Shown: piece after piece, positions 17,421-25,658 of the stretch
Layout of the letters: each line of letters opens with the position of its first letter
Position numbering within the stretch: position 1 is the stretch's first letter
Origin: Candidatus Polarisedimenticolia bacterium
GTDB lineage: Bacteria; Acidobacteriota; Polarisedimenticolia; Gp22-AA2; AA152
Assembly: GCA_036004685.1 (NCBI GenBank)
Contig: DASYRE010000003.1
Span: 1 to 39,933 of the forward strand
Direction: 5' to 3'
DNA length: 39,933 nt
The notes under the pieces: model-generated
Told to the model about the DNA's origin: nothing
The model's input: only the letters and a program-made list of their open reading frames with translations
The model's database searches: none
Program-made: the position numbers and the translations under genes

Positions 17421-18653
17421 TCAGAAGTTATACGCGTAGGTCACCATCGCCGTGTTTCTCCGCCGATCGAGGAAATCGAAGGTGGAGAGGCGCCTCCAGC
17501 GACCCACCCGGAGGCCCAGGCGCGCCTGGTTGTTGAACCGGTAGGAGGCGCCGGCGAAATAGGAATGCAGGTGATCGGTCCGGAAGCCGTCGACCAGGAC
17601 TCCCGTGTCGAGGTCGAGCTGGGTGGTGAGCTCCGGGTAGTCGACGCGCTGCCGGTCGCCGCCCACCTCCCCCGCCACGCGATCGGTCAGGAACTGCGTC
17701 AGGGTTGCGCCGTAGCCGGTGAAAACGTAATAGACGTTGTTGGGGGCGATCGTGAACCCGGTGCTTCTCTTTCCCCGGCCTTCCAGGTTGGTCCGGCCCG
17801 TCATCCGGTAGAGGAGGTTGCCCTCTCCGACGAGCCCATGGAACCCTTGCTGCTGCGGATCGTCGGGATCGAGGTTCTCGACGCCGACTTTGACCGAGCC
17901 CCGCAGGAACGCCGAAGGATCCAGGTCGAAGCCCAGCGAGATCCGGCGGGACTGGGAATCCTTGGGCTTCCCTTCCGGCTTGTCGAAGGAGATGCCCCTG
18001 CCTTCCCATTCCACCAGGAAGGTGGTCTTGGGCAGGAGCTTCTTCCGTCCGGTGACCCTCAGGTTGTTCTCGACCCGGTTCTCGAAGTCGGGAATGTTCT
18101 CCCCCTCCTCGCTGTCGCTGATGTAGCGGAAGCGATCCCTGCCGAGCCGCAGCTCCAGGGACGATCGCGACAGCTCGTATTTCACGCCGGCGCCGAAGAT
18201 CCGCTCGTTGCGCCGGATCCGGAAGTCGAACTCCGCCGTGCTCGGCCTTTCCTTGAAGGTCATGGCCTGGAGCTCGGTGAAGAAGGTGAGCTTCTTCAGA
18301 TAGACGTTCGACTGGAGCCGCGCGGCGTTGTTGAAGTGGTTCTGGGAGGAGGTCTGGGCGAACCAGACGTAATCGAGCCTTTCCTCCGCGGCGATCGCAG
18401 CGCGGTTGGAGAAGAAGGTCACCACGCGGAAGCCGCCCTCGGCGGTGGAGGTGAAATCGGTCACCCGGTCGTTGTCGTCCAGGAAGACGTTGTCGTCGTA
18501 ACCGGTGTCCTTGAAGAGGAGGAAGGGGCGCATGCGGAAAGGACCGACCCGCATCATCCCTTCGAGCGGAAAATCCTTCTCGAGGCTTCCAGCGAGCGGC
18601 AGGCCCGGGGCGCCGAGCAGAAGGAGGGCGAGGCTCAGGAAAGCTCGGCGCAT
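17421..18653 (-). CDS. Outer-membrane beta-barrel protein of the exopolysaccharide locus
   Basis: First gene of the operon, 410 residues. A clear signal peptide (MRRAFLSLALLLLGAPGLPLAG) is followed by alternating polar and aromatic strands such as LRVTGRKKLLPKTTFLVEWE and ASYRFNNQARLGLRVGRW. The chain ends YAYNF; a C-terminal phenylalanine after a strand is the usual recognition signal for barrel insertion. Barrel proteins in similar positions (EpsL-like or outer_membrane_beta-barrel families) are thought to help the polymer cross the outer membrane. That role is inferred from context: no enzyme motif is visible. It is 24 bases upstream of the AMIN-Wza gene. Confidence 0.82.
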   Translation of the reverse strand: MRRAFLSLALLLLGAPGLPLAGSLEKDFPLEGMMRVGPFRMRPFLLFKDTGYDDNVFLDDNDRVTDFTSTAEGGFRVVTFFSNRAAIAAEERLDYVWFAQTSSQNHFNNAARLQSNVYLKKLTFFTELQAMTFKERPSTAEFDFRIRRNERIFGAGVKYELSRSSLELRLGRDRFRYISDSEEGENIPDFENRVENNLRVTGRKKLLPKTTFLVEWEGRGISFDKPEGKPKDSQSRRISLGFDLDPSAFLRGSVKVGVENLDPDDPQQQGFHGLVGEGNLLYRMTGRTNLEGRGKRSTGFTIAPNNVYYVFTGYGATLTQFLTDRVAGEVGGDRQRVDYPELTTQLDLDTGVLVDGFRTDHLHSYFAGASYRFNNQARLGLRVGRWRRLSTFDFLDRRRNTAMVTYAYNF

Positions 18654-18677
18654 GCATTCCCAGGGATGGAGCGGTTT

Positions 18678-18693
18678 GGGCGGAAAGCCCGCC
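18678..18693 (-). other. Short hairpin in the leader of the exopolysaccharide operon
   Basis: On the minus strand GGCGG and CCGCC arms flank a GCTTT loop between the predicted promoter and the first start codon (18653). It could affect translation or mRNA stability. It lacks a T-tract and is not a convincing terminator. No ops/JUMPstart motif was seen in this leader. Confidence 0.35.
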
Positions 18694-18701
18694 AGTCCTG
18701 A

Positions 18702-18731
18702 ATTCTAAGGGATTTCCAATCCAGGGGTCAA
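18702..18731 (-). promoter_or_regulatory. Sigma70-type promoter for the exopolysaccharide operon
   Basis: Read on the minus strand, TTGACC (18731-18726) is separated by 18 bases from TAGAAT (18707-18702). Transcription would begin near 18695, about 40 bases before the ATG of the barrel gene at 18653. No other strong promoter is seen inside the 14-gene operon. Confidence 0.65.
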
Positions 18732-18741
18732 TGGAGGTCCA

Positions 18742-18911
18742 TGCGTGTTGCGTCTGCGAAATAGCGTTAACACCGAGGCCGTCGAGGCGCCCGGATCGCA
18801 AGGCGCGACGAAGCGCCGCGTACCCGGAGTGGTACGCCAGCGAGGCGCAACGCAGCGAGCCGGGATGGATCGACGGCCAAATGTAACGCGATTGAGGAGA
18901 CGCAACACCCA
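18742..18911. repeat. 170-bp palindromic element with terminal inverted repeats
   Basis: The two ends are imperfect inverted copies. The left end begins TG-C-GTGTTGCGTCT and the right end, reverse complemented, begins TG-G-GTGTTGCGTCT; both continue with AAT, GCGTTA, CA and then GGCCGTCGA. The interior keeps pairing (CCCGG and CGC blocks) to a central hairpin with GCGTACC and GGTACGC arms and a six-base loop. No reading frame inside looks real. It fills the gap between two operons and stops exactly at the TAG of the DUF4388 gene (18912-18914). It resembles a REP- or MITE-like dispersed element; only one copy is present in the window. Confidence 0.75.
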
Positions 18912-19619
18912 CTAAGCTTTCATGAGGGCGCCGACGATGAGGAGGCCCCAGACCACCTTGCAGAGGACGAAGTCGTTCATCGGCAGCGAGTCGCAGATCT
19001 CGGAGAGGGTGCGGGTCTCCTGGCAGAGAGTCAGGATCTGCCGCTCCCCAGGCATCAGCCTCGCCCGCTCCGCGAGATCGTCCGCCTCCTTGGTGGACCG
19101 ATACTCCGTGCTCAACCCGCCCACCACCTCGTAGACGCGGGCCCACGAAGGGATCCGCCGCACTCCTTCCAGGATCAGCTCCAAGGGGTGGGCCTTGATC
19201 GATATCTCCTCCGCGGCGGCCGCCGTCTTCTCCAGCTCCCAGCTCCCCTCGGTCCAGGCGAAGACGCTGAACACGATGTCCTTGAGCTGCTCCTGCAGGG
19301 CGCGGTCGAGATCCTCCTCGGTGATCTTCTTGCGCGCCCGGAGGACCTCGCCGTGACGCTTGTGCTCCTTGAGCGCGGTATCGAGGCAGGTCATGAGGTC
19401 GGGCAGCGAGACGATGCCGCGTTTCAGCAGCGTCTGGACGAGCCGATCGTCGCGGTCGGTGGAGGTCGCGAAGGTGATCTGGCCGCGGTTCAGGTGGAGC
19501 GCTTTGGTCACGGAGCCTTGCCGGAGGACGAGCCTGCCCGTCTCTCCTTTCCGGTGAAGCCGGTGGACCAGGACCGGCACCGTATCCGACTGGATCTCAG
19601 ACCCTATCCTCTCGGTCAT
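18912..19619 (-). CDS. DUF4388 (PATAN-like) domain protein
   Basis: A soluble 235-residue protein and the last gene of the kinase/PEGA operon. Residues about 10-110 match the DUF4388 pattern: a GETGRLVLRQG-like strand pair near 25-35, LHLNRGQITFATS (41-53), and then helices with LLKRGIVS. The second half has GSWELEK near 124-130, another typical element, then helices ending with LPMNDFVLCKVVWGLLIVGAL. The family occurs next to two-component and motility or cell-surface genes, and its biochemical role is not known. A GGAGGGAG ribosome site precedes the ATG at 19619. The gene sits 37 bases after the PEGA/PDZ gene, and its stop abuts the palindromic element. Confidence 0.8.
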   Translation of the reverse strand: MTERIGSEIQSDTVPVLVHRLHRKGETGRLVLRQGSVTKALHLNRGQITFATSTDRDDRLVQTLLKRGIVSLPDLMTCLDTALKEHKRHGEVLRARKKITEEDLDRALQEQLKDIVFSVFAWTEGSWELEKTAAAAEEISIKAHPLELILEGVRRIPSWARVYEVVGGLSTEYRSTKEADDLAERARLMPGERQILTLCQETRTLSEICDSLPMNDFVLCKVVWGLLIVGALMKA

Positions 19620-19656
19620 CGTCGGCTCCCTCCCCTGGATGGTTCCGGCCTCGAGG

Positions 19657-21888
19657 TCATTGGAGCAGCTTCCGGGCGCGGGCCGCGACGGGAGGCCCGT
19701 CGTTCGATTCCAGGGTGGCGTCGGGAGACGCGGCCGCCTCCTGGAACGCGGTCCTGGCCTCGGGGACCAGCTCCTTCTTCTGGTAGCACAGTCCCTGATA
19801 GTAGCGCACCGTTCCCCGGGAGATCCCCGGCCCGGCCGGAAGGCTCGCGAGATTGAACGCCTCGGTGAGCGCCTTGTCGTAGGACTGGAAGTGCATGAAG
19901 GCGATTCCGAGGTTGACGAGCGCCAGAGAACGCTCCAGGGGCGTGTCGGCCCCCCGCGACATCTGCCGGTAGTCGCACAGGATCTTGTTGTAGAAGTAGT
20001 CAGGCGAGTTGAGCGGCACGAGCACCGGCGTCGACCCGACGGTCACCGGAACGGTCAGGACGGGCCCCTCCCGCTTCACTCCGAAGACCGCCTTGTCGTT
20101 CTCCTTCCATCCTGAGGAGGGCGCCAAGCTCCGCGCCTCGGAGATTTTCTTGCTGTTCATCGTGACGATCTGATCGCCGGGCAGCAGCCCGGCGCTCGCC
20201 GCCGGCGAGCCCTTCGCGAGGCGCACCACGACCGGCCCCTCGCCGATCAGACTGTCGGAAAACGCGGCGCCGACCCACGGCCGCGACTGCTCCGGGACCC
20301 GGTCGAAGCGGGCCAGGACCGCCCGCACGTCCTCTTCGTGTGTCAGGTCGATGGCGGCGCGGTCGGGGGCCGGCTGGTCGGCCGCATAGAGCCACACGGT
20401 GGACGTTCCCTTCCCCGAGGGCTCCTCGATCGACAGGACCGCCATGAGGAGATCCGCCTGGAATTTGTTCAAGGCGTCCAGGACGCGCGGCGCGGGGATC
20501 CCCTTGCCTTTCTTCAGCTCGTCCACCCCCTCCGGGCGGGTCATCTCCTTGACGAGCGCCTCGCGGAACGTCTTCAGATCGTCGTTGGCCCTCACCTGGT
20601 TCACCGATCGGAGGGTCTTCAGCCCTTCCAGCAGGGTCGCGTCCTCGTCGCTCCAGTTCAGCCTGCCCCAGACGTCGAGGCGGAAGGTCCCCAGATAGAG
20701 GAGCGTCGGACGAAGCCTGGCGTCGAGGGTGTTCAGGACGTCCGGCTTGATCCGGACTTTCTCGAACCAGGTCCCCTCCCCTTTCTTGACCAGGCGAATC
20801 TCCTGCTCGCCGGCGCACACGGTCGTCTGCTGGAGCGGCGTGGTCCCCTGGGATCTTCCGTTGACGAGAACCTCGGCGCCGGAAGGGTGGGAAGTGATCG
20901 AGATCTGCCCCATGTCCTGCTTCAGGACGACCGGCTGGAAGGTCTGGGGAGCGTTGCGTTCGACGTCCAGAGTCACGGTGACGCTCCGGGGGGTCGGCTC
21001 GTAGCACTCCTTCTCGAACCGGACCTGATGGTCGCCGGGGGTCACGTTGGGGACGAGCAGGGGCGCGGAGGCCCGGGCGGGGTCGATGCCGGCGTCCCGG
21101 GCCAGGGATTGCTGCTCCGGGGGAAGCGTTCCGAAGGTCGTCCCGACCAGCTGTCCATCCACCAGGACGTTGACGCCATTCGGCTGCGTGACGAACTGGA
21201 GGATGCGGCGGTTCGGCTTGAGACGGACCTCTTTCTTCAGCTCCGTGCGCGGGGTCACGGCCACGTCCTCCTCGTAGTCCTCGAAGCCTTTGAGGACGAG
21301 CCGCAGCTTGTAGGTTCCCTGCATCAGGGCGCGGCCGACGATGGGAGTCTTGTCCAAGGGGTCCTCGCCGAGGAAGGCTTCGGCCCCAGGCGGGTCGGTG
21401 GCGACCGAGAGGCTGCCCACGCTGGCTTTCTTCACGTCGTTGAACAGCTCGATCACCTTCGGGGAGACCATCTTCGAATCGATCTGGTAGTCGATCTTGA
21501 CCTTGAGGAGCTTCTGGAAGTCGGCCCGGGCTCGCTCGCGATCCCCCTGGTTGAAATAGGATCGCGCCCTCAGGTCGAGCGCCTCGGCGATCTTCTTGAC
21601 GACGTCCGCACCCACGTCCTGGACCTTGCCCCCTTCGTAGAGATCCACCACGGCCGTGAAATGCCCGATCGCCTCCGGGAAGTTGAGGGAGAGGAAGGCG
21701 GCCTTCCCTTGCGCCAGCCGGTGATCCAGCTCCGCGAGCCCGGCGGTCAGATCCTCCTCTTCCTGGGCGGTCGCGACCGGGAAGAGGGCCGGCGTCGCGA
21801 GCAGCGACAGGAGGAGCAGCGCCCACGCCCGCCTGGCGGCCCGGCCGGAGGGGAGGGCGGCGGCTCTACTGGTATCGCAGGATGGCAT
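19657..21888 (-). CDS. Secreted PEGA-repeat protein with TPR-like and PDZ domains
   Basis: A 743-residue protein with a signal peptide (about 18-42, AWALLLLSLLATPALFPVATAQ). Order: TPR-like helices (45-155), three PEGA-type beta domains (about 158-205, 227-300 and 326-375, with PPGAEAFLGEDPLDKTP and HPSGAEVLVNG-x-x-GTTP), an unassigned middle (395-540), a PDZ domain (about 545-615, with GSPAASAGLLPGDQIVTMN), then TPR-like helices to the end. PEGA domains are surface or envelope modules. I chose the ATG at 21888, which overlaps the NHL gene by 23 bases and gives a clean signal peptide; the open frame runs on to 22353, but that extension is a shadow of the NHL gene. Confidence 0.85.
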   Translation of the reverse strand: MPSCDTSRAAALPSGRAARRAWALLLLSLLATPALFPVATAQEEEDLTAGLAELDHRLAQGKAAFLSLNFPEAIGHFTAVVDLYEGGKVQDVGADVVKKIAEALDLRARSYFNQGDRERARADFQKLLKVKIDYQIDSKMVSPKVIELFNDVKKASVGSLSVATDPPGAEAFLGEDPLDKTPIVGRALMQGTYKLRLVLKGFEDYEEDVAVTPRTELKKEVRLKPNRRILQFVTQPNGVNVLVDGQLVGTTFGTLPPEQQSLARDAGIDPARASAPLLVPNVTPGDHQVRFEKECYEPTPRSVTVTLDVERNAPQTFQPVVLKQDMGQISITSHPSGAEVLVNGRSQGTTPLQQTTVCAGEQEIRLVKKGEGTWFEKVRIKPDVLNTLDARLRPTLLYLGTFRLDVWGRLNWSDEDATLLEGLKTLRSVNQVRANDDLKTFREALVKEMTRPEGVDELKKGKGIPAPRVLDALNKFQADLLMAVLSIEEPSGKGTSTVWLYAADQPAPDRAAIDLTHEEDVRAVLARFDRVPEQSRPWVGAAFSDSLIGEGPVVVRLAKGSPAASAGLLPGDQIVTMNSKKISEARSLAPSSGWKENDKAVFGVKREGPVLTVPVTVGSTPVLVPLNSPDYFYNKILCDYRQMSRGADTPLERSLALVNLGIAFMHFQSYDKALTEAFNLASLPAGPGISRGTVRYYQGLCYQKKELVPEARTAFQEAAASPDATLESNDGPPVAARARKLLQ

Positions 21889-23410
21889 CGGCCTTCCGAT
21901 CGTAGACGTAGATTCGTCCCTGGCGATCGACCTCGAGCCGCTCGGGCGCCACGATGCCCCCCTTGGGGCGATCGGGGCCGAGAGTCGAGAGGATCTTCTT
22001 TCCCGAAGGGTCGAGGACCATGACGCGGCCGGTTCCCAGATCCGCCACGTAGAGGTCGCCCAGCTCGTCGACCGCGAGATCCGCCGGCTCGGAGAGGGAA
22101 GCCGGGGCGTCGCCCACGCGGATTCGGCCCATCGTCTTCCCCGCCTGGAGCACCGTGACGCTCTTGTCGCGCGTGTCGAGGACGTAGATCTGATTGTCGA
22201 ATCCGATCCGGATGTTCCCCAGCCTCCCTCCCGCCGATCGATACACGGAGGTGCGGAAGTCAAGACCGCGCCCAAAGAGAAGGACTTCGCCCGTCTTGGC
22301 GTCTCCCACGTAGATCCTGCCGTCCCGGTCGACCGCGATTCCCGAAGTGTCACGGACGGGCCGGGGGGTGGTCGAATCGGAGCGGACGAGCGGCTGCTGC
22401 TTGTTCGCCGAGAGGATGCTGCCGGCGCCTGCCACGACCGGGCGGCCGCGCCGGTCCACGGCCGCCGACTCCGCGTCGGGGAAGACGATCTTCCCGGCCG
22501 GACGCCCCTTCGGATCGATCACCACCGCGATCCCCTGCTTGCCGTCGGCGACCAGAAGGTTGCCGTCGGGGCCGATCGCCATCGAGCTGACGGAGCGCAG
22601 GCCGAGGGTCTCGAGGCGGCCCGAGAACGAAGGATCGGGAGCGTAGGTCACACTCCGGCCCGTGGCCGGGATCAGGCGGAGGCGGTGGAGCAGCGTGAGC
22701 TTCTCCTTGGCCGCCTGGGCCTCCGGTTTGGCGGGATAGAGATCGCGGACCTTCTGGTATTCCTCCATGGCGCGCGGATAGTCGCCGGTCCGGTAGAGGG
22801 AATAGGCGTAGTCCAGCCGCGCCCGGGCCGCGCCCGGGAAGGACGGGACCTGCTCCAGGAGCTTGGCGAAGTCCTCCAAGGCGGGGTCGTAGGCGCCCGA
22901 GCGCATCTGGCTCATGGCGGCGCCGTAAAGGGCGTCCCCCGCCAGCGGACTGTTGGGGTAGACGTTCGCCACCGCGGTGAAGGCAGCATAGGCCTCATCG
23001 GGGCTGAACTTCGGATTCTCAGGCTCCAGGGCCAGCAGTCCCATCTTGTAGAGGGCGTCCGGCGCCCGGGCCGATCCTCCGTAATGCTTGCGAATCCGCT
23101 CCAGCAGGGCCGACGACTTTTGAATATTGTCCCGGGTGGCGTTGCCGATCTCTTCGGGGCTGGTGACGGGGTAATGGAAGGAGGCGGCCTGGTAGAGGGC
23201 GTCGGGCGCCTGCGGCGCGCTGCCGTAGGAATCGTAGATCTGCTCGAAGCCCTTCAGCGCCTCGTCCGACTTCCCGCCCCGGAGGAGCTGGAGGGCGGTC
23301 TCGTAGAGCTTCTGGACGATTCCGCCGTCTTGCGCGGCGGCGCCCGGCGGCAAGAGAAGCAGGCAACAGAGAAGGGCCGGCAGGTATCGGGTCGGCCTCG
23401 GCGGCGTCAT
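21866..23410 (-). CDS. Secreted TPR and NHL-repeat protein
   Basis: A 514-residue exported protein. The signal peptide is about 1-26 (YLPALLCCLLLLPPGAAAQ). Residues 30-215 form TPR-like repeats of the YbgF/BamD kind, e.g. ALYGAAMSQMRSGAYDPALEDFAKLL and YAYSLYRTGDYPRAMEEYQKV. Residues 235-514 form an NHL-type beta-propeller with the recurring pattern of hydrophobic strand, then D-x-x-G-x-I/L-x-V-A-D (e.g. SMAIGPDGNLLVADG, GIAVDRDGRIYVGDA, DLAVDELGDLYVADL, LEVDRQGRIYVYDR). Such propellers usually bind partners or ligands. It lies between the kinase (10-base gap) and the PEGA/PDZ gene (overlap), so it is likely part of the same envelope system. The ligand is unknown. Confidence 0.87.
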   Translation of the reverse strand: MTPPRPTRYLPALLCCLLLLPPGAAAQDGGIVQKLYETALQLLRGGKSDEALKGFEQIYDSYGSAPQAPDALYQAASFHYPVTSPEEIGNATRDNIQKSSALLERIRKHYGGSARAPDALYKMGLLALEPENPKFSPDEAYAAFTAVANVYPNSPLAGDALYGAAMSQMRSGAYDPALEDFAKLLEQVPSFPGAARARLDYAYSLYRTGDYPRAMEEYQKVRDLYPAKPEAQAAKEKLTLLHRLRLIPATGRSVTYAPDPSFSGRLETLGLRSVSSMAIGPDGNLLVADGKQGIAVVIDPKGRPAGKIVFPDAESAAVDRRGRPVVAGAGSILSANKQQPLVRSDSTTPRPVRDTSGIAVDRDGRIYVGDAKTGEVLLFGRGLDFRTSVYRSAGGRLGNIRIGFDNQIYVLDTRDKSVTVLQAGKTMGRIRVGDAPASLSEPADLAVDELGDLYVADLGTGRVMVLDPSGKKILSTLGPDRPKGGIVAPERLEVDRQGRIYVYDRKADAILRYQ

Positions 23411-23420
23411 GGCACCTTGA

Positions 23421-25442
23421 TCAAGGATTGAAGATGAATCGCAGCGGCTCGGCCGACTTCCCGGCTTCGATCGTCACTTGCTTCTTCTGGGCCTGGCTGG
23501 GGTCGGTGTCGGGCACCGCGGTGATCACGTGCTCTCCGGCGGCGATTTCATGCCCGTTGATGGGCGGATAGTCGAGGAACTCGCCATCGACGTAGATCTT
23601 GCAGTTTGAAGGCTCCGCCTGGACCGTGAGCAAGCCGACGCCGGGCCAAGCTTGTTTCAGGGCGATCGTCTTGGAGCCGGTGATTTGGACGCTCCGGGTT
23701 GTGGAGAAGAAAACCTTGGAGCTCTTGAACGTGAGGTTGTGCTTCCCTTCCGCCAGCGTCAGGGTGCCGTCCCTGATCGGGATGGGCGTCTTTCCTTCGT
23801 ACGCTTCGAGCGGAAAGGAAGGCATCGATTCGAGGCGCGCGTAACCGGGGGGAATCTCCGAAAGCCCGACGCCCCCCATCAGGTCAGAGATCTCCTTCCA
23901 GGTGCTGTTCTCGTCGAAGTGGCGCACCCACTGCTGGTAGTTCTCCTTGCGAAGCTCGAACGTGTGCGGTTCGCACGCGTTGTATCTCGGCACGACGTAG
24001 GGCGTCTTTCCCAATTCCTTGCCATCCATGATGACCTTCGCCCCCCGCGGGTTGGAGTCGATCGGGAGATCTTCCACCTTAGGAGGCAGGTCTAGCATGT
24101 CGTATTTAGCCAGCAGGCTCGAGCCCTTGACGAGGATCTTATTCTGGCGGCAACCCAACACCGCCTGGAGGTCGTGCTCATTGCTGTCGCCTTCCGGAAG
24201 GATCAGGACCGGGTCCTGCAGCTCGCTGTTGTCCAAGTAGAGATGCGTGCCCGGCTTGACAACAACTTTTGCCTGGTTCTGCGGCTGCTTGGAAAGGGGC
24301 GCCGCCGGCGGCTTGGCGATGGCGGGGAAGCCGAACCCTGCCTGCGATTGCTCGGAGACGTGCGCCGCGCCGGCCACCGGCGGCCGGGCGTCCTCCTTGT
24401 CGACCTCGTGCACGCTCCGGGGAAACAGGAGCACGGCCGCCAGGAGAATCGTGGTGAACGCAGCGATCTTGAACGGCTGGCCCGCGAAGAAGGGGACTTT
24501 CGCCGGCGGAAACCGGCGAAGCCGCGCGGCGGTCCGTTCGAGCGGAACGGGACGCGGCCCCGCTTCTTCCTTGCCCACCTTCAGGGTGGGCGGTCCTGGG
24601 GCGATCTTCACCTTGAGGTGGTAGGTGGAGTAGTTATTCATCGCGTCGATGAACTCCGCCCCGGTCTGGAAGCGCTCCGCGGGCTCCTTCGCCAGCGCGC
24701 GCTTCAGGATCCCGTCGAAGGCGGGCGGCAGCTTGCCGTTGAGGATGCGGGGCGGGCGCGGCTCCTCGTAGAGAATACGGTAGATGATGGTCGAGATGGT
24801 GTCCCCGGAAAACGGCCTCTCCCCGGTGAGCAGCTCGTAGAGGACGACTCCGAGCGAGAAGAAATCGCTCCGGCCGTCCATCGGGCGGCCCGAGATCTGC
24901 TCGGGCGACATATAGTTCGGCGTGCCGATCAGGACGCCGGCCTGGGTCAGGTTCGCCTGGGGGGATTTGGCCAGCCCGAAATCGGTGATCTTGAGCAGAT
25001 CCCCGCCCATGAGCATCAAGTTCGCGGGCTTGATGTCGCGGTGGATGACCTGGTTCTTGTGCGCGTAGTCAAGAGCGGCGCAGGCCTGAGCCATTAGCGC
25101 CAGGACCCGCGGCAGAGGAAGGAGGCTGCCCGGACGGGTGCGCGACTCGAGGGTCTCCCCTTCGATGTACTCCATGGCGATGTAGGAGAGGTCCTTCTCC
25201 TCCACCACGTCGTAGACCGTAATGATGTTCGGGTGGGTCAGCTTGCCGGCGGCCTGGGCTTCCCGGACGAAGCGGTGGCGGGCCTCCCGAGCTTCCTCGT
25301 CGGAGACACCCGGAGGGATGGCGATCGTCTTGATCGCGATTCGCCGGTCGATCTTGGGATCGTGGGCCAGGTAGACCACGCCCATGGCCCCTTTCCCAAT
25401 CTCCCGGATGATTTCGAAACGTCCGAGCGTCTTGGTATCCAT
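23421..25442 (-). CDS. Hanks-type Ser/Thr protein kinase with extracytoplasmic PEGA domains
   Basis: A 673-residue transmembrane kinase. The kinase domain (8-270) is complete: glycine loop GKGAMGVVYL (16-25), Lys38, HRDIKPAN (134-141), DFGLAK (154-159), GTPNYMSPEQ (173-182) and RSDFFSLGVVLYELLTG. A single membrane span is at 324-341. The outer part holds a PEGA domain near 460-508 (DSNPRGAKVIMDGKELGKTP) and a second near 604-645 (AEPSNCKIYVDGEF). It should sense something outside and phosphorylate cytoplasmic targets. It heads the operon, with its own TTGACT/TAGAAT promoter. The substrate is unknown; the neighbouring Wzc and DUF4388 proteins are possible targets only by proximity. Confidence 0.94.
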   Translation of the reverse strand: MDTKTLGRFEIIREIGKGAMGVVYLAHDPKIDRRIAIKTIAIPPGVSDEEAREARHRFVREAQAAGKLTHPNIITVYDVVEEKDLSYIAMEYIEGETLESRTRPGSLLPLPRVLALMAQACAALDYAHKNQVIHRDIKPANLMLMGGDLLKITDFGLAKSPQANLTQAGVLIGTPNYMSPEQISGRPMDGRSDFFSLGVVLYELLTGERPFSGDTISTIIYRILYEEPRPPRILNGKLPPAFDGILKRALAKEPAERFQTGAEFIDAMNNYSTYHLKVKIAPGPPTLKVGKEEAGPRPVPLERTAARLRRFPPAKVPFFAGQPFKIAAFTTILLAAVLLFPRSVHEVDKEDARPPVAGAAHVSEQSQAGFGFPAIAKPPAAPLSKQPQNQAKVVVKPGTHLYLDNSELQDPVLILPEGDSNEHDLQAVLGCRQNKILVKGSSLLAKYDMLDLPPKVEDLPIDSNPRGAKVIMDGKELGKTPYVVPRYNACEPHTFELRKENYQQWVRHFDENSTWKEISDLMGGVGLSEIPPGYARLESMPSFPLEAYEGKTPIPIRDGTLTLAEGKHNLTFKSSKVFFSTTRSVQITGSKTIALKQAWPGVGLLTVQAEPSNCKIYVDGEFLDYPPINGHEIAAGEHVITAVPDTDPSQAQKKQVTIEAGKSAEPLRFIFNP

Positions 25443-25453
25443 TAACTTTTTAT

Positions 25454-25470
25454 GGCTCTTCTTCAGAGCC
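25454..25470 (-). other. Perfect hairpin in the kinase-operon leader
   Basis: Arms GGCTCT and AGAGCC around a five-base loop lie 12 bases before the kinase ATG, within the predicted leader, and no clear ribosome-binding site follows. It could tune translation initiation. Function is not established. Confidence 0.4.
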
Positions 25471-25504
25471 GACCGTCCGACGGCGGGTTCCCCCTCTTGG
25501 TAGT

Positions 25505-25533
25505 ATTCTAGGTTTGGCAGAGAGGAGAGTCAA
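25505..25533 (-). promoter_or_regulatory. Sigma70-type promoter for the kinase/NHL/PEGA operon
   Basis: On the minus strand TTGACT (25533-25528) is followed after 17 bases by TAGAAT (25510-25505), nearly ideal for a housekeeping promoter. The predicted transcript starts near 25498, about 55 bases before the kinase ATG. Confidence 0.7.
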
Positions 25534-25618
25534 ATAGAAACGGCAGAATTGTTTACGAGGGGTTTTTGAGGCGCGGAAGAGGCCCATTCGAACAGCCAAC
25601 CGGGCGATTCGTCAGGAT

Positions 25619-25650
25619 TTGGACGGATCGGCCGCCGGGACGATTAGAAT
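25619..25650 (+). promoter_or_regulatory. Possible promoter for a leaderless transcript of the Gate-domain gene pair
   Basis: TAGAAT (25645-25650) stands eight bases before the ATG at 25659, the distance expected if transcription starts at the A of ATG. No ribosome-binding site is seen. The best -35 (TTGGAC, 25619-25624) is 20 bases away, longer than ideal, so this is tentative. Confidence 0.35.
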
Positions 25651-25658
25651 CGCGCGCC

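Noticed and set aside
18705-18908. 67-codon open frame across the palindromic element
   Set aside because: It is explained by the inverted-repeat structure, with Arg/Thr-rich low-complexity content and no ribosome site.
21889-22353. N-terminal extension of the PEGA/PDZ gene
   Set aside because: The extra 155 codons lie in another frame of the NHL gene, are Ser/Arg/Thr-rich and hide the signal peptide that begins after the ATG at 21888.
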